Shown here: piece after piece, positions 1 through 8,036 of the stretch
Layout: each line of letters begins with the position of its first letter
Numbering within the stretch: the stretch's first letter is position 1
Origin: Tildeniella torsiva UHER 1998/13D
GTDB taxonomy: Bacteria > Cyanobacteriota > Cyanobacteriia > Phormidesmidales > Phormidesmidaceae
Direction: 5' to 3'
Length of the DNA: 64,000 nt
Assembly (NCBI GenBank): GCA_019358835.1
Contig: JAHHIH010000002.1
Coordinates: forward strand, 310,001-374,000
Program-made: the position numbers and the translations under genes
The notes under the pieces: generated by a model
Told to the model about the DNA's origin: nothing
What the model saw: only the letters and a program-made list of their open reading frames with translations
The model's database searches: none

Positions 1-1
1 C

Positions 2-391
2 TGGCTGGCCCGCCACAACCGCTACTCGAACTGGGAGGCCCAGGTCTACTACAACCTGCTCACCGGCATGGGCGACGGCGGCACCATCGGCGCAAATCTG
101 TTTGGCGATGCGGTGCAGCGCAAGCGGTTTCTGAAGAAAATTTGGGTGCGGCTGCCCTTTAAGCCGCTGCTGCGGTTTGTGCTGTTTTACGTGCTGCGGC
201 TGGGCTTTTTAGACGGGCGGGCGGGCTACATCTACGGGCGGCTACTGAGCCAGTACGAGTATCAGATTGGGGTAAAACTGTTTGAACTGCGTCAGTTTGG
301 CGGGCAGCTCAATGTCACCCCCCAAAAAACTGCTGCGCTGCCTCAGCCGACGGTTCAGCCTTCAATTATTTCGGTAGAATCGGCCCCGTAG
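2..391 (+). CDS. Glycosyltransferase, C-terminal part (5' end outside window)
   Basis: The open frame enters from the left edge and stops at 391, so only about 129 C-terminal residues are visible. The sequence starts WLARHNRYSNWEAQVYYN and continues with a basic and aromatic stretch (RKRFLKKIWVRLPFKPLL) and a hydrophobic segment (FVLFYVLRLGFLDGRAGYIY). This resembles the membrane-proximal tail of family 2 glycosyltransferases from cyanobacterial exopolysaccharide clusters. The catalytic domain lies outside the window, so sugar specificity cannot be read. An acetyltransferase of polysaccharide type follows 49 bp downstream on the same strand, which supports an exopolysaccharide role. Confidence 0.7.
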   Translation, partial: WLARHNRYSNWEAQVYYNLLTGMGDGGTIGANLFGDAVQRKRFLKKIWVRLPFKPLLRFVLFYVLRLGFLDGRAGYIYGRLLSQYEYQIGVKLFELRQFGGQLNVTPQKTAALPQPTVQPSIISVESAP

Positions 392-440
392 GCAAAGGGG
401 CTGCCCATGCCCAGCCACGGGTGCTCTATGGGGATTGGTA

Positions 441-1046
441 ATGACGGTTGATTCTTCCTCTAACGGTATTCACAACCCTGGAGACGATACTGCCTGGGTA
501 CAGCTCGATACCTATGACCAGTCGTGGTACAAACCGGGGCGATCGAAGGGCGTCATTCTGCTGTGGTGGCTGCTGCAGGCGGTGGTGTTTCCCCTCACGC
601 CCCACGCTTCTCATGGGCCGAGGCGCTGGCTGCTGCGGCGGTTTGGGGCCACGGTTGGCCAAGGCGTGGTGATTCGCCCTACGGCTCGGTTTACCTATCC
701 GTGGAATGTGAGCGTTGGCGACCACAGCTGGATTGGGGACGACGTGGTGCTTTACAGTCTCGCGCCAATCACGATTGGGCAGCACTGCGTGATTTCGCAA
801 AAGAGCTACCTGTGCACCGGCAGCCACGATGTTCACGATCCTCACTTTGGGTTGATCGTTTCGCCAGTGGTGATTGAAAACGGAGCGTGGGTGGCGACCG
901 ACTGCTTTGTCTCCCCTGGGGTAACGGTGGGGGCCAATAGCGTGGTGGGGGCACGCAGCAGTGTGTTTAAGTCATTGCCGCCGGGGCAAATCTGCTTGGG
1001 CAATCCCTGTCGAGTCGTGGCCCCGCGCCAGATGGGGAACGGCTAG
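441..1046 (+). CDS. WcaF/HpsU-type polysaccharide acetyltransferase
   Basis: A 201-residue protein of the left-handed beta-helix acyltransferase fold. Hexapeptide-type repeats run through its second half (IGDDVV, ITIGQHCVI, VSPGVTVGANSVVGA). The SHDVHDP segment carries the histidine expected at the active site of WcaF/NodL-type O-acetyltransferases. It probably adds acetyl groups from acetyl-CoA to an exopolysaccharide intermediate. In filamentous cyanobacteria the closest named family is the hormogonium polysaccharide acetyltransferase HpsU. I chose the ATG at 441 (MTVDSSS) over an in-frame TTG six bases upstream. It follows a glycosyltransferase on the same strand and probably belongs to the same cluster. 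Family assignment is strong; the exact substrate is unknown. Confidence 0.85.
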   Translation: MTVDSSSNGIHNPGDDTAWVQLDTYDQSWYKPGRSKGVILLWWLLQAVVFPLTPHASHGPRRWLLRRFGATVGQGVVIRPTARFTYPWNVSVGDHSWIGDDVVLYSLAPITIGQHCVISQKSYLCTGSHDVHDPHFGLIVSPVVIENGAWVATDCFVSPGVTVGANSVVGARSSVFKSLPPGQICLGNPCRVVAPRQMGNG

Positions 1047-1194
1047 GGCCATGTCTTGGGGCAAGTTCACTACTGAATTCAGCAAACATTGTTATTGATG
1101 TGAATATTCATCCCCCAACGCTTGAATTATTCTTGTCTACATCTCGTTAGAACGGCCAGCAAGACTCCTTTTCTCGGCTGGAAAAAGCATTGTT

Positions 1195-1470
1195 TCAGTA
1201 GTCTTTCCCTTCCTCATCTGCAAAACACCACAGCCACTGTTCTCCTAGTTCGGCTGAGCTGATCACGGCGTGCCCGGTTGCCTCATAGTGGCGGCGGGCA
1301 TGTTGATTTTCAGAGGAATCGCAGCACAGCATTTGTCCACAGGTTTGGCAAATGCGCAGGTGTACCCAGCGGCTGTTGGTTTTAATGCACTCTTCACAGC
1401 GAAATACTGGGTAAGCCGCTTTAGAAATTACGGTTTCGGCGGTTAGATCGTTGAGATGTTGACAGCTCAT
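1195..1470 (-). CDS. Small UBP-type zinc finger protein
   Basis: A 91-residue protein that is almost entirely one zinc-finger domain. Ligand pattern: C3 and H5 (SCQHL), C25/C28 (CEEC), C41/C44 (CQTC), C49, then H57, H61 and H67. This order matches the ubiquitin-specific-protease zinc finger (ZnF-UBP). Free-standing copies are known in bacteria, where there is no ubiquitin system and their ligand is unclear. A SRWVHLRICQTCG stretch is typical of the bacterial versions. It stands alone, convergent with the polysaccharide gene and upstream of the kinase-phosphatase-VWA block. Family is clear; function is not known. Confidence 0.85.
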   Translation of the reverse strand: MSCQHLNDLTAETVISKAAYPVFRCEECIKTNSRWVHLRICQTCGQMLCCDSSENQHARRHYEATGHAVISSAELGEQWLWCFADEEGKDY

Positions 1471-1683
1471 TGAAATCCTCTCATAATGCCTCAGCGCAAG
1501 GGAAGGGTTGAAGTTTTAGGATGGATAAGGGACTGGCAAGAAAGTAATGTACCAGTCACCACCTATCTATCGATGCATTGTTTCGCGTTGGCTAAACCTC
1601 ACCTTAGTGCTATGTATCCTACCCTGATCACCAAGTTCAATACGGTATTTCAATGCACACCCCTAATTTATCTAGCGTTCAAC

Positions 1684-3084
1684 CTAATCTGACGGTTTGA
1701 CTAGGCGTGGCCAGAGGGCGATCAGCCCGATGAATAGCAGGGTGCCAAAGACCGCAGACTCGGTATCTTCCTGGGCCATCAATACCTTGCCAATCAAAAG
1801 CACCAAGAGAATAGCGGTGGATGCAATGCCGGTGGTGACGGCATACTTGATCCACTGCTCCGGTAGGGTCAGAGATGGCAGTTTTGGGAGCGTTAGTTCT
1901 GTCCACTGCGATCGCGGCCAAGACAGCTTTGCCCCCTGCTCCCCTAGGTAAGTACTGGCCGTTGTGACCGCATGCGTCAGCGGTTTGAACAGGGTGGCAG
2001 CGGCAGCTTGGTTTCGGGCCTGCCACTGCTCGCGGGAGAGGGCGGCTTTGGGGAAGACATCGACGCCCAGGTTTTTTTTGCGATCGCACCAGTAGCACCG
2101 CCCGTAGCTCTGGCTGTAGTAATGACAGTTGACCCGATGGCAGGCTTTGAGGTCGGCCACTGCCAGCTTTAGCGCCTGGAGCCATTCCCCTGGGGTTGGG
2201 CGCAGGCTGGCATCGCGGTGGCCCTCGTTAAAGCAGCGCAAAAAGCACTGCTTTAGTTCTGGATGCACCGTCTCTAGGGGAATGGTCAGCGGGCCGCGCT
2301 GAATTAAAGTGGTGGCTCCGTAGGGCCAGTGGCCCTGGCTCAAGAGCTGGTTGGGGTCGGGGGAGTCGCCCCAGCCCGTCCACACCCCCTTGTAGGGCTG
2401 ATCGCCAAACAGCAGCAGGTGAATGATGACGGCGAGGCGAAAGCGATCGTGGCCTTCGGTTTGGTCGAGCTGGGCTAGGTCTCGCCCCAGCAGTTCTGGC
2501 GGGGTAAAGCCCTCGGACCCCACCGGGCAGCGAAACACCTGTCCCGTCTGCGGGTCGCGCACCTGAAATGAGTCGGTGTCGATCACCGAGGGCAGGGCCT
2601 GGTTGTTGACCAAAATATTCTGCGGCTTGATGTCGCCGAGGACGTAGCCCTTGGCATGGATGGCCTGGGTGATGGAGGCAATATTCATCGCCGTCACGTG
2701 CAGGTACAGCCAGTTGAAACCGGGCAGGACGGCGCGCCGTCGCTGGGGGTTGTAGACATCAAACAGGCCAACGCTGTGGGCAATTTCAGGCATTAGAAAA
2801 CCCAGCGATCGCCCGCTGGCATCCTGCAAAATGGCCTTGGGCCAGGCAAAGGAAGAATGATTGATGGCGGCATTGGGGTCGGTGGGCGGGTTAGCCACCA
2901 TGACCTCCAGCTTGCGGATGCGATCGGGGCTGGGGTTGAAGTAGAGCTTGGCCACGTAGCCGGGCCAGTTGGTGCACCAAACCTCCCCCTCGCCGCTAGT
3001 TGCTAGCTGCGTGGTTAGCTCAACCGGCTCGCTGTGGCCGACACAGGTCAGTACCTTCGCTGTTGTCCCTATAGTCTGCGCCAT
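1684..3084 (-). CDS. Protein kinase with zinc knuckle and C-terminal membrane helices (TerY-P triad kinase type)
   Basis: A 466-residue divergent protein kinase. Visible elements are a glycine loop near residues 29-36 (TSGEGEVW), a probable ATP-binding Lys46 (YVAKLY), the catalytic loop GDIKPQN with Asp151 and Asn156, a DTD in place of DFG at 169-171, and a TPPEL motif at 194-198. After the kinase domain comes a cysteine cluster (C315, C320, H321, C330, C333) that looks like a zinc ribbon. Two hydrophobic helices follow at about 412-436 and 443-461. It is the last gene of a minus-strand set VWA protein, PP2C phosphatase, kinase. That combination is the TerY-P triad described by comparative genomics for Ter-linked stress systems. 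Substrates are unknown. Confidence 0.85.
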   Translation of the reverse strand: MAQTIGTTAKVLTCVGHSEPVELTTQLATSGEGEVWCTNWPGYVAKLYFNPSPDRIRKLEVMVANPPTDPNAAINHSSFAWPKAILQDASGRSLGFLMPEIAHSVGLFDVYNPQRRRAVLPGFNWLYLHVTAMNIASITQAIHAKGYVLGDIKPQNILVNNQALPSVIDTDSFQVRDPQTGQVFRCPVGSEGFTPPELLGRDLAQLDQTEGHDRFRLAVIIHLLLFGDQPYKGVWTGWGDSPDPNQLLSQGHWPYGATTLIQRGPLTIPLETVHPELKQCFLRCFNEGHRDASLRPTPGEWLQALKLAVADLKACHRVNCHYYSQSYGRCYWCDRKKNLGVDVFPKAALSREQWQARNQAAAATLFKPLTHAVTTASTYLGEQGAKLSWPRSQWTELTLPKLPSLTLPEQWIKYAVTTGIASTAILLVLLIGKVLMAQEDTESAVFGTLLFIGLIALWPRLVKPSD

Positions 3085-3268
3085 CGAGCCTCGCCTTTAA
3101 ACCAGCAACCACTATAAACACTGACCCTCAACATTGGCCATTCGATTTTGGCCCTGAAACCTCGGCTCTGCCCTCAAAAAGTCCCCGTTCCCCATCGTTC
3201 CTACGCTTAACATCTGAAGGCGCTTGGCTAAGTGGAACCTGAGTATGATGAGAAGCTGTTCCCCTGAT

Positions 3269-4126
3269 TCAAGTTGAGCGATCGCAGCGGCATAGCAGCA
3301 GGGTCTTGTCGTCATCGGTTTTTTGATTGAGCCGTTCTGAGGTCAAAAAGCTCATCAAATACTCGTCATCGGTTTCAGGGTTGGGGGTTTCTTCCAAATA
3401 CTCTTCTAGAGGGCTGAAAAAGGGCGCAAAGGGAGCCCAGTCTTTGAGGCGCAGGGCGACTCGCTCTAGGCCGTCGGTGGCGGCGGCAATAAAGGCTGGG
3501 GGCTGACCGACCACCGCCACCTGCATCGAGGTCAGGGCATCGGCGGCGGTTATGAAGGTGGTCTGGTTGGCAAATTCGCCGCGATCGGGCTCAAACAGCA
3601 GTTCATACTCGGCCTTGGCGGGGGCCGCCCGACCATAGCGCACCACCATAAACCCGTCGCCAATCTGCATCGCCGCCAGCCAGTCGGGGGTGGCCAAAAA
3701 CGCTAGCAGAGTGCAGGCCAGATCCTGTGGCTCCCAGCCTTTGGTGCTGGCCTGCTGGGTGATTTGGGCCTGCGATCGCATCACAGCCTTGGTAAACAGC
3801 CTGCGCATCAGCTCCTCTGAGGGCGGCTGGGGCCAGCGCTGCCACGATCGCTGCCGTTTTTGCAGCCAGGCTTCGCTAGTGGCCAAATACTTTAGCGTTG
3901 TGGCCACCGCCAGCTTGGCTCCGATGGCTGAATGGGGCGCGCTGCCTGCGCCATCGGCTACCGCGCCGACGATTACCCCATGGCGATGGCCCTCAAGGGC
4001 CGGTCTTTGACCATCGCGCATGGCTTTGGGCGCAGCCACCACCACCGCCCCGTAGTCTTGGCAGGGCTGCTGCTGATCTTGATGACGGGTGCCAATGGCC
4101 GACCGGGCAATTACTCTCCAACCCAC
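3269..4126 (-). CDS. PP2C-family protein phosphatase (TerY-P triad)
   Basis: A 285-residue PPM/PP2C-type serine/threonine phosphatase. Metal-binding positions are visible in GAVADGAGSAPHSAIG (Asp58), in ATDGLERVAL, and in the late DDDKTLLL. The N-terminal IGTRHQDQQQPCQDY is the usual start of this subfamily, which is often named for TerY-linked phosphatases. The stop of the upstream VWA gene is only 10 bp away, so the two are probably co-transcribed. The kinase gene follows after about 184 bp. It presumably reverses phosphorylation by that kinase, possibly on the VWA protein. That pairing is inference from gene order. Confidence 0.88.
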   Translation of the reverse strand: MGWRVIARSAIGTRHQDQQQPCQDYGAVVVAAPKAMRDGQRPALEGHRHGVIVGAVADGAGSAPHSAIGAKLAVATTLKYLATSEAWLQKRQRSWQRWPQPPSEELMRRLFTKAVMRSQAQITQQASTKGWEPQDLACTLLAFLATPDWLAAMQIGDGFMVVRYGRAAPAKAEYELLFEPDRGEFANQTTFITAADALTSMQVAVVGQPPAFIAAATDGLERVALRLKDWAPFAPFFSPLEEYLEETPNPETDDEYLMSFLTSERLNQKTDDDKTLLLCRCDRST

Positions 4127-4136
4127 AGTGATTTCC

Positions 4137-4793
4137 CTAGGTAGTAATCTGGCCCCATTCCACCGGGGGTAGGGCTAAAGCCTCACCCACCTTGCTGCTC
4201 GACACCCGCTTCATCGAGGTGCTCAGCCAGACAAACATGGGGCTAAAGTCGAGCCCCTTAAGCAGCAAGGGCGGGCGCTCTGCCGGGGCAATTTGGCTGA
4301 GGGTTTTCATATCGGCCCCCTCGACGCCGACGGCAAAGAAGCAAAACTTGCGGGCCGCCTCCCCGGCGCGAATTTTCTCCGCTGCCGCCTGCCAGGTATC
4401 GGTGGGGGCACCATCGGTGATCAGAAAAATCCAGGGCCGATAGTACTGAATGCCGTTTTCTTTGTAGGTCTCTTTGCGTGCTTCGAGCAGCGCCAGGGAA
4501 TAGTCGATGGCCTCGCCGATGGGGGTGAGGCCATCGGCCACCAGCTCTGGTGGGGTGAGCTGGTCGATGGTGGTAAAGTCTTGCACCAGCCGCACCGGCC
4601 CAAAGGCGACGATCGCCACTTCGACGCTCAGGGCGGCCTTGCTGTCTTTAAGGGTGTCTTGCTTAAATACCTCTACGCCCCGGCTCAGTTCTTGAATGGG
4701 CTCGCCCGCCATGGAGGTGGAGGTGTCGAGCAGCAAGATTACCGGGCAGCGGTTTTCAGGGTTTTCAACGAATTCAGGCAATCCTACAGGCAT
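4137..4793 (-). CDS. VWA-domain protein, TerY-like
   Basis: A 218-residue stand-alone von Willebrand A domain. The metal-ion-dependent adhesion site is intact: D23-T-S25-T-S27 (LLLDTSTSM), a Thr in DGLTPIGEA, and the Asp in LITDGAPTD. I set the start at the ATG at 4793 (MPVGLPEF). It is preceded by GAGGGGGA at a normal spacing, whereas the longer frame from 4829 has no such site. TerY proteins are soluble VWA proteins of tellurium-resistance and chemical-stress systems. No TerD or TerC homologue is visible nearby, so this is the TerY-P triad without the core ter genes in this window. Confidence 0.88.
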   Translation of the reverse strand: MPVGLPEFVENPENRCPVILLLDTSTSMAGEPIQELSRGVEVFKQDTLKDSKAALSVEVAIVAFGPVRLVQDFTTIDQLTPPELVADGLTPIGEAIDYSLALLEARKETYKENGIQYYRPWIFLITDGAPTDTWQAAAEKIRAGEAARKFCFFAVGVEGADMKTLSQIAPAERPPLLLKGLDFSPMFVWLSTSMKRVSSSKVGEALALPPVEWGQITT

Positions 4794-5079
4794 GGTAATG
4801 TCCCCCTCGGATTCACGATTGGTTTTCACCAGAGTACTGCCCGATGGGGGTATCGAGTTTTACAGATTGTGATGCCGCAGTCGGGCGTTAAAGATGGTTG
4901 GGCCAGGCATAGCTCCGTGCCAACCTTTACGAAAGCTGTCTTCAGCGCTTTTGAGGATAATGCTCAGAGCGCTAGTTAAACGCACAAATCTGCTATGAGA
5001 AAAGGCTATCGTCAGCGTATCTTGTCGATATCCGGCATCGCCTGCGGTAGGTTGCTCAGTATTCTCTGCGCCCATAGTC

Positions 5080-5409
5080 ATGAAACTGCCCAATGGAGCA
5101 TCCGCCATTATCCCAATGGAGAAGCTAGTGAGCTATTGCCTCAACCCAAACCATTCATCAGGCAAGCACAAAGCCAGGGTTTTTGCGTCAGCCCTTGGCA
5201 TCAAGGCTGACAATGCAGAATACTTGCGACAATTGATCGCTCAAGCCGCTGTTGAGGGAGAGGTCGTGCAGCAAGACTCTACAACGTTTGGGCAACTGTA
5301 CAAGGTTGATTGGGTCATAGTTGATCGTGACTCTGTTGTACTGCGGACACTGTGGGAAGTTCGTGCCGATCAGTTTCCCCCTCGTTTGGTTTCGGCGTTT
5401 ATCAAATAA
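5080..5409 (+). CDS. DUF6883-type protein
   Basis: A 109-residue protein with the pattern MKLPNG...LVSYCLNPNHSSGKHKARVFAS. This matches my recollection of DUF6883 proteins, which begin MKLPN and carry NPxHxxGxHKARVFxxALG. No signal peptide or membrane segment is visible. Six bases after its stop comes a DUF4926-type gene, and this two-gene arrangement recurs in cyanobacteria. Some DUF6883 domains occur with polymorphic-toxin-like proteins, so a toxin/immunity or toxin/antitoxin relation is possible. I have no direct evidence for activity. The start at 5080 preserves the full family N-terminus. Confidence 0.72.
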   Translation: MKLPNGASAIIPMEKLVSYCLNPNHSSGKHKARVFASALGIKADNAEYLRQLIAQAAVEGEVVQQDSTTFGQLYKVDWVIVDRDSVVLRTLWEVRADQFPPRLVSAFIK

Positions 5410-5414
5410 GAGTC

Positions 5415-5675
5415 ATGAGTGTTGTGATAAGCCTAGACACAGTTGCCAACTTAAAGGCGATCGCCCGCGATCGCCTTACGCTGATCGAACCTGAGTTTGA
5501 ATCGATTCAACAGCTTCCCGCTGGGCAGGTGGGTACAGTGCTGGAGGTTTATGAGGGGGAAAGCCCCTGCTATTTGGTTGAGTTTGCCGATTTGGAAGGC
5601 CGCGAGTATGCCATGGCAGTTTTATCGCCAGACGAAGTGCTCCCACTACATTACGAACTGCCATTGGCGAGCTGA
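5415..5675 (+). CDS. DUF4926-type small protein
   Basis: An 86-residue acidic protein starting MSVVISLDTVANL. Its core LPAGQVGTVLEVYEG...CYLVEFAD is a small all-beta fold pattern typical of DUF4926. I chose ATG 5415 over a longer in-frame start because it fits the family length and leaves only 5 bp after the preceding stop. The tight spacing implies co-transcription and probably co-translation with the DUF6883 gene. A role as the protective partner of that protein is a guess from context only. Confidence 0.72.
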   Translation: MSVVISLDTVANLKAIARDRLTLIEPEFESIQQLPAGQVGTVLEVYEGESPCYLVEFADLEGREYAMAVLSPDEVLPLHYELPLAS

Positions 5676-5822
5676 GAAAATACTCTTCTCTGGTGGTCAG
5701 CGATCGCAGCCAGGGTAAAGCAAGCATCGACCGCTGTGAGGGAAAGGGGCGATCGCCCCAACACAACCTGCTGAACTTGCCTGGTTTCGGCGAGCAGTAA
5801 CCTCGGCCGTTTAAGGTACTGC

Positions 5823-6206
5823 TTACTCTGAAATATGCTTGAGCACTCGCTTATCGGTGGCAGTGAGTACGTCTTCACCCGCTGTCTCGGCCTGCCGGGC
5901 GCGATCGCTCAGTTCCTCAAGTTTTTGGCTAGCGGCATCTCGCCCCTTCTCAATGGCCTGGTTGCGCGCTTCTGTTTTGCCGATAATTTTCTTAGTGGTG
6001 TCTAGCCCGCTGTAGACCTTATTCGATAGCTTATCGGCCTGGTCGGCGGCTTGTTCTAGGCCCAGGGGCGGCTCTGATATAGCTTCAGCCTGTCCCTGGC
6101 GAGCTGGAGATAAGGCTGTACTCCAAAGAATCAGCACGGTGGCGATAGTAAGCAGGCCCGCGAGAATTGAACCGCTGAGAATAAAGATTCGGTTACGCAC
6201 GCCCAT
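5823..6206 (-). CDS. Membrane-anchored helical protein of unknown function
   Basis: A 127-residue protein. An N-terminal hydrophobic helix (about residues 7-30, IFILSGSILAGLLTIATVLI) serves as signal anchor or signal peptide. The rest is charged and strongly helical (QAADQADKLSNKVYSGL and KLEELSDRARQAET). This suggests a coiled coil or amphipathic helix on the periplasmic side. It is a single gene between the DUF4926 pair and the trehalose operon. I do not recognise a family; it could be a small stress-related envelope protein. Confidence 0.6.
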   Translation of the reverse strand: MGVRNRIFILSGSILAGLLTIATVLILWSTALSPARQGQAEAISEPPLGLEQAADQADKLSNKVYSGLDTTKKIIGKTEARNQAIEKGRDAASQKLEELSDRARQAETAGEDVLTATDKRVLKHISE

Positions 6207-6333
6207 AAGGCCTCCTCTGCAACACTTCTAGCCTAGCTGTAGGCGCTGGCTGCGCCATCCTTCCCCAGGGAGACACGGGCTCGCCATTGGCACAGATTAC
6301 TTTTTTGGGGGCCGTCGGAACGGCTTTGCTAGG

Positions 6334-7857
6334 TCATCGCCGTTCTCGTTGCAAAATGGCCAGCAGTTCTAGAAAGACGCCATTCGTCCAGCCGAAGCCG
6401 ACTTCGTTGGTGCTGTAGCCAAACTGAATGTCTTTGGAAACCTCGCCCGTGCAGGTCTCGATGTTGTACTTTTCGAGCAGCACACCGCTGCGCTCGAAAT
6501 CTTTGACCAGCAGGGAGACAAACTTTTCGGCCAGACACAGGGCCTCGGCTTTGTAGCCGTAGCGCAGCAGACCCTTGACCGCGAAATATTGAAACGGTGC
6601 CCAGCCAAAGGGGGCATCCCACTGGTTGCCCGACACAACGTTGCTGGTTCTGAGCCCGCCTGGAGCTTCAAAATAGGGCAGATTGTCCACCAGGCGCTGG
6701 GCCTGTTCTGGGGAGGCGGCACCGCTCCAGAGGGGGTAAAAGGCGGTGGCGTATTCGTAGCGACAGTGGCAGCGTTCGCGAAAGTTGTAGTCGAGGTAAA
6801 AGCCGCTGTCATCGTTCCACAGATATCGGTCGATGAGCTGCTGGCGGTGGTCGGCCCGATCGCGCCATTGGTCAGCTATCAGCCCGTGCCCCAAAATGCT
6901 GTGGATTTTGGCGAGATCCTGCTCCATTTGGTGCAGCAGCACGTTGAGACAGACCGGGGCGTAGTGAACGATATCGACGCTAAAGGGGCCAAAGCGGTTG
7001 GTGGGGTCGAGGCCCGACTCTCGCATGGCGCGATCGCCCCTATAAAACAGGTCAGTCAGCTCGTCTGCCTCAGGGTCGTAGTAGAGCGACACATCGTAGT
7101 CGGTGACCTCGTGGTCGCGATAGTAAGCTTTTACCCGGTCGAAATGGCTGCGGCCCTGCTCGTCGTGTTCTGAGTACAGCACCTCAGGGGAGGGGCCACT
7201 CACCACCGAAAAGTACCGCGATAGGCCGGTGGCCTGGTTAAGGTGGGGTGGCACCATCCAGTAGTAGTAGTAGCTTTCGAGCTGGGGCAGGGTGCTGATT
7301 AACCATTCGGTATCCTGGCAGTGCTCGTACCAGGCCAGCACCATGGGCGACAGCAGCGGCGGCTGCGATCGGTTGAGGTAGTAGGTGCGGTTGGCGTTCA
7401 GCACGGTGCCATAGTGCTTTACCTCGTAGAGCAACTGCTCGACTAAACTCTTGGCCAGGGCATAGTTCTTGTCGCGCAGCAGGCCAAGCAAAATGAAGTA
7501 GCTATCCCAGCCGTAGAGTTCGTTAAAGCGCCCGCCGGGCACCACGTAGTCGCCTGGCAGGTAGAGCAGCCCGTGGCCCTCGATCGCTTCGCACTCTAGC
7601 GGCAGGGTTCTCACCGAAACTTGCGCCATGTCTTCGGCAGAGACCGACTGCTTGAGGTGGGCGATTACCTGGTCAAGCTCTTCCTGGCCGGAAATGTAGA
7701 TCAGCCAGGGGCCATCTTTATGCTCAATTTTTTCGTCGTAGGCGGCGTCAAGTAGGTTTGTAGGGGAGCGGGTCAGCGTTTGCCACTGGGCTTTGATGTA
7801 GGTTTGAATCGCCGCGATAGTCGGTGAATCGAGCACGGTTTGGGTTGGCGAGATCAT
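6334..7857 (-). CDS. treH: Alpha,alpha-trehalase (GH37)
   Basis: A 507-residue glycoside hydrolase that splits trehalose into two glucose molecules. Both GH37 signatures are present: PGGRFNELYGWDSY near residue 113 and NQWDAPFGWAP near 392. The ESGLD segment supplies the catalytic acid and the late EKYN glutamate the base. There is no signal peptide, so it is cytoplasmic. It is the last gene of a minus-strand operon treZ-treY-treH, an order also known from Nostoc, so synthesis and breakdown of the osmolyte are encoded together. A perfect 40-bp palindrome separates it from treY and may set its expression apart from the two synthesis genes. Confidence 0.92.
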   Translation of the reverse strand: MISPTQTVLDSPTIAAIQTYIKAQWQTLTRSPTNLLDAAYDEKIEHKDGPWLIYISGQEELDQVIAHLKQSVSAEDMAQVSVRTLPLECEAIEGHGLLYLPGDYVVPGGRFNELYGWDSYFILLGLLRDKNYALAKSLVEQLLYEVKHYGTVLNANRTYYLNRSQPPLLSPMVLAWYEHCQDTEWLISTLPQLESYYYYWMVPPHLNQATGLSRYFSVVSGPSPEVLYSEHDEQGRSHFDRVKAYYRDHEVTDYDVSLYYDPEADELTDLFYRGDRAMRESGLDPTNRFGPFSVDIVHYAPVCLNVLLHQMEQDLAKIHSILGHGLIADQWRDRADHRQQLIDRYLWNDDSGFYLDYNFRERCHCRYEYATAFYPLWSGAASPEQAQRLVDNLPYFEAPGGLRTSNVVSGNQWDAPFGWAPFQYFAVKGLLRYGYKAEALCLAEKFVSLLVKDFERSGVLLEKYNIETCTGEVSKDIQFGYSTNEVGFGWTNGVFLELLAILQRERR

Positions 7858-7940
7858 GGAGAATTCTAGAATTTTGTTTAGGTAGACATAGCCCTCAGCA
7901 ACATCCTGGTGTAGCTGAGGGGATGGTCAGGTTGTCATAG

Positions 7941-7980
7941 CAGCGTGCTGAGCTAAGACCGGTCTTAGCTCAGCACGCTG
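7941..7980. repeat. Perfect 40-bp palindrome between treY and treH
   Basis: The first 20 bases (CAGCGTGCTGAGCTAAGACC) are followed immediately by their exact reverse complement, with no loop. It lies in the 179-bp gap between treY and treH. There is no T-tract on either side, so it is not a standard terminator. It could form a cruciform in DNA, or a strong hairpin in the treZYH transcript that partly blocks treH expression. Confidence 0.9.
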
Positions 7981-8036
7981 TTGTAGGTAATGTGGTGAGC
8001 GATCGCTCAGCCGGTGGTCAATGAGAATCCTTTGGC

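Noticed and set aside
426-845. 139-codon minus-strand frame opposite the acetyltransferase gene
   Set aside because: The plus-strand frame has clear hexapeptide repeats; the opposite frame has no motif.
1195-1470. Evidence of a ubiquitin-like system around the UBP zinc finger gene
   Set aside because: No E1-, E2-, JAB- or ubiquitin-like gene is seen near it. Stand-alone ZnF-UBP proteins are common in bacteria.
1486-1692. 68-codon plus-strand frame MPQRKGRVEVLG
   Set aside because: No family resemblance and atypical composition. It ends in the 3' part of the kinase gene and has no ribosome site.
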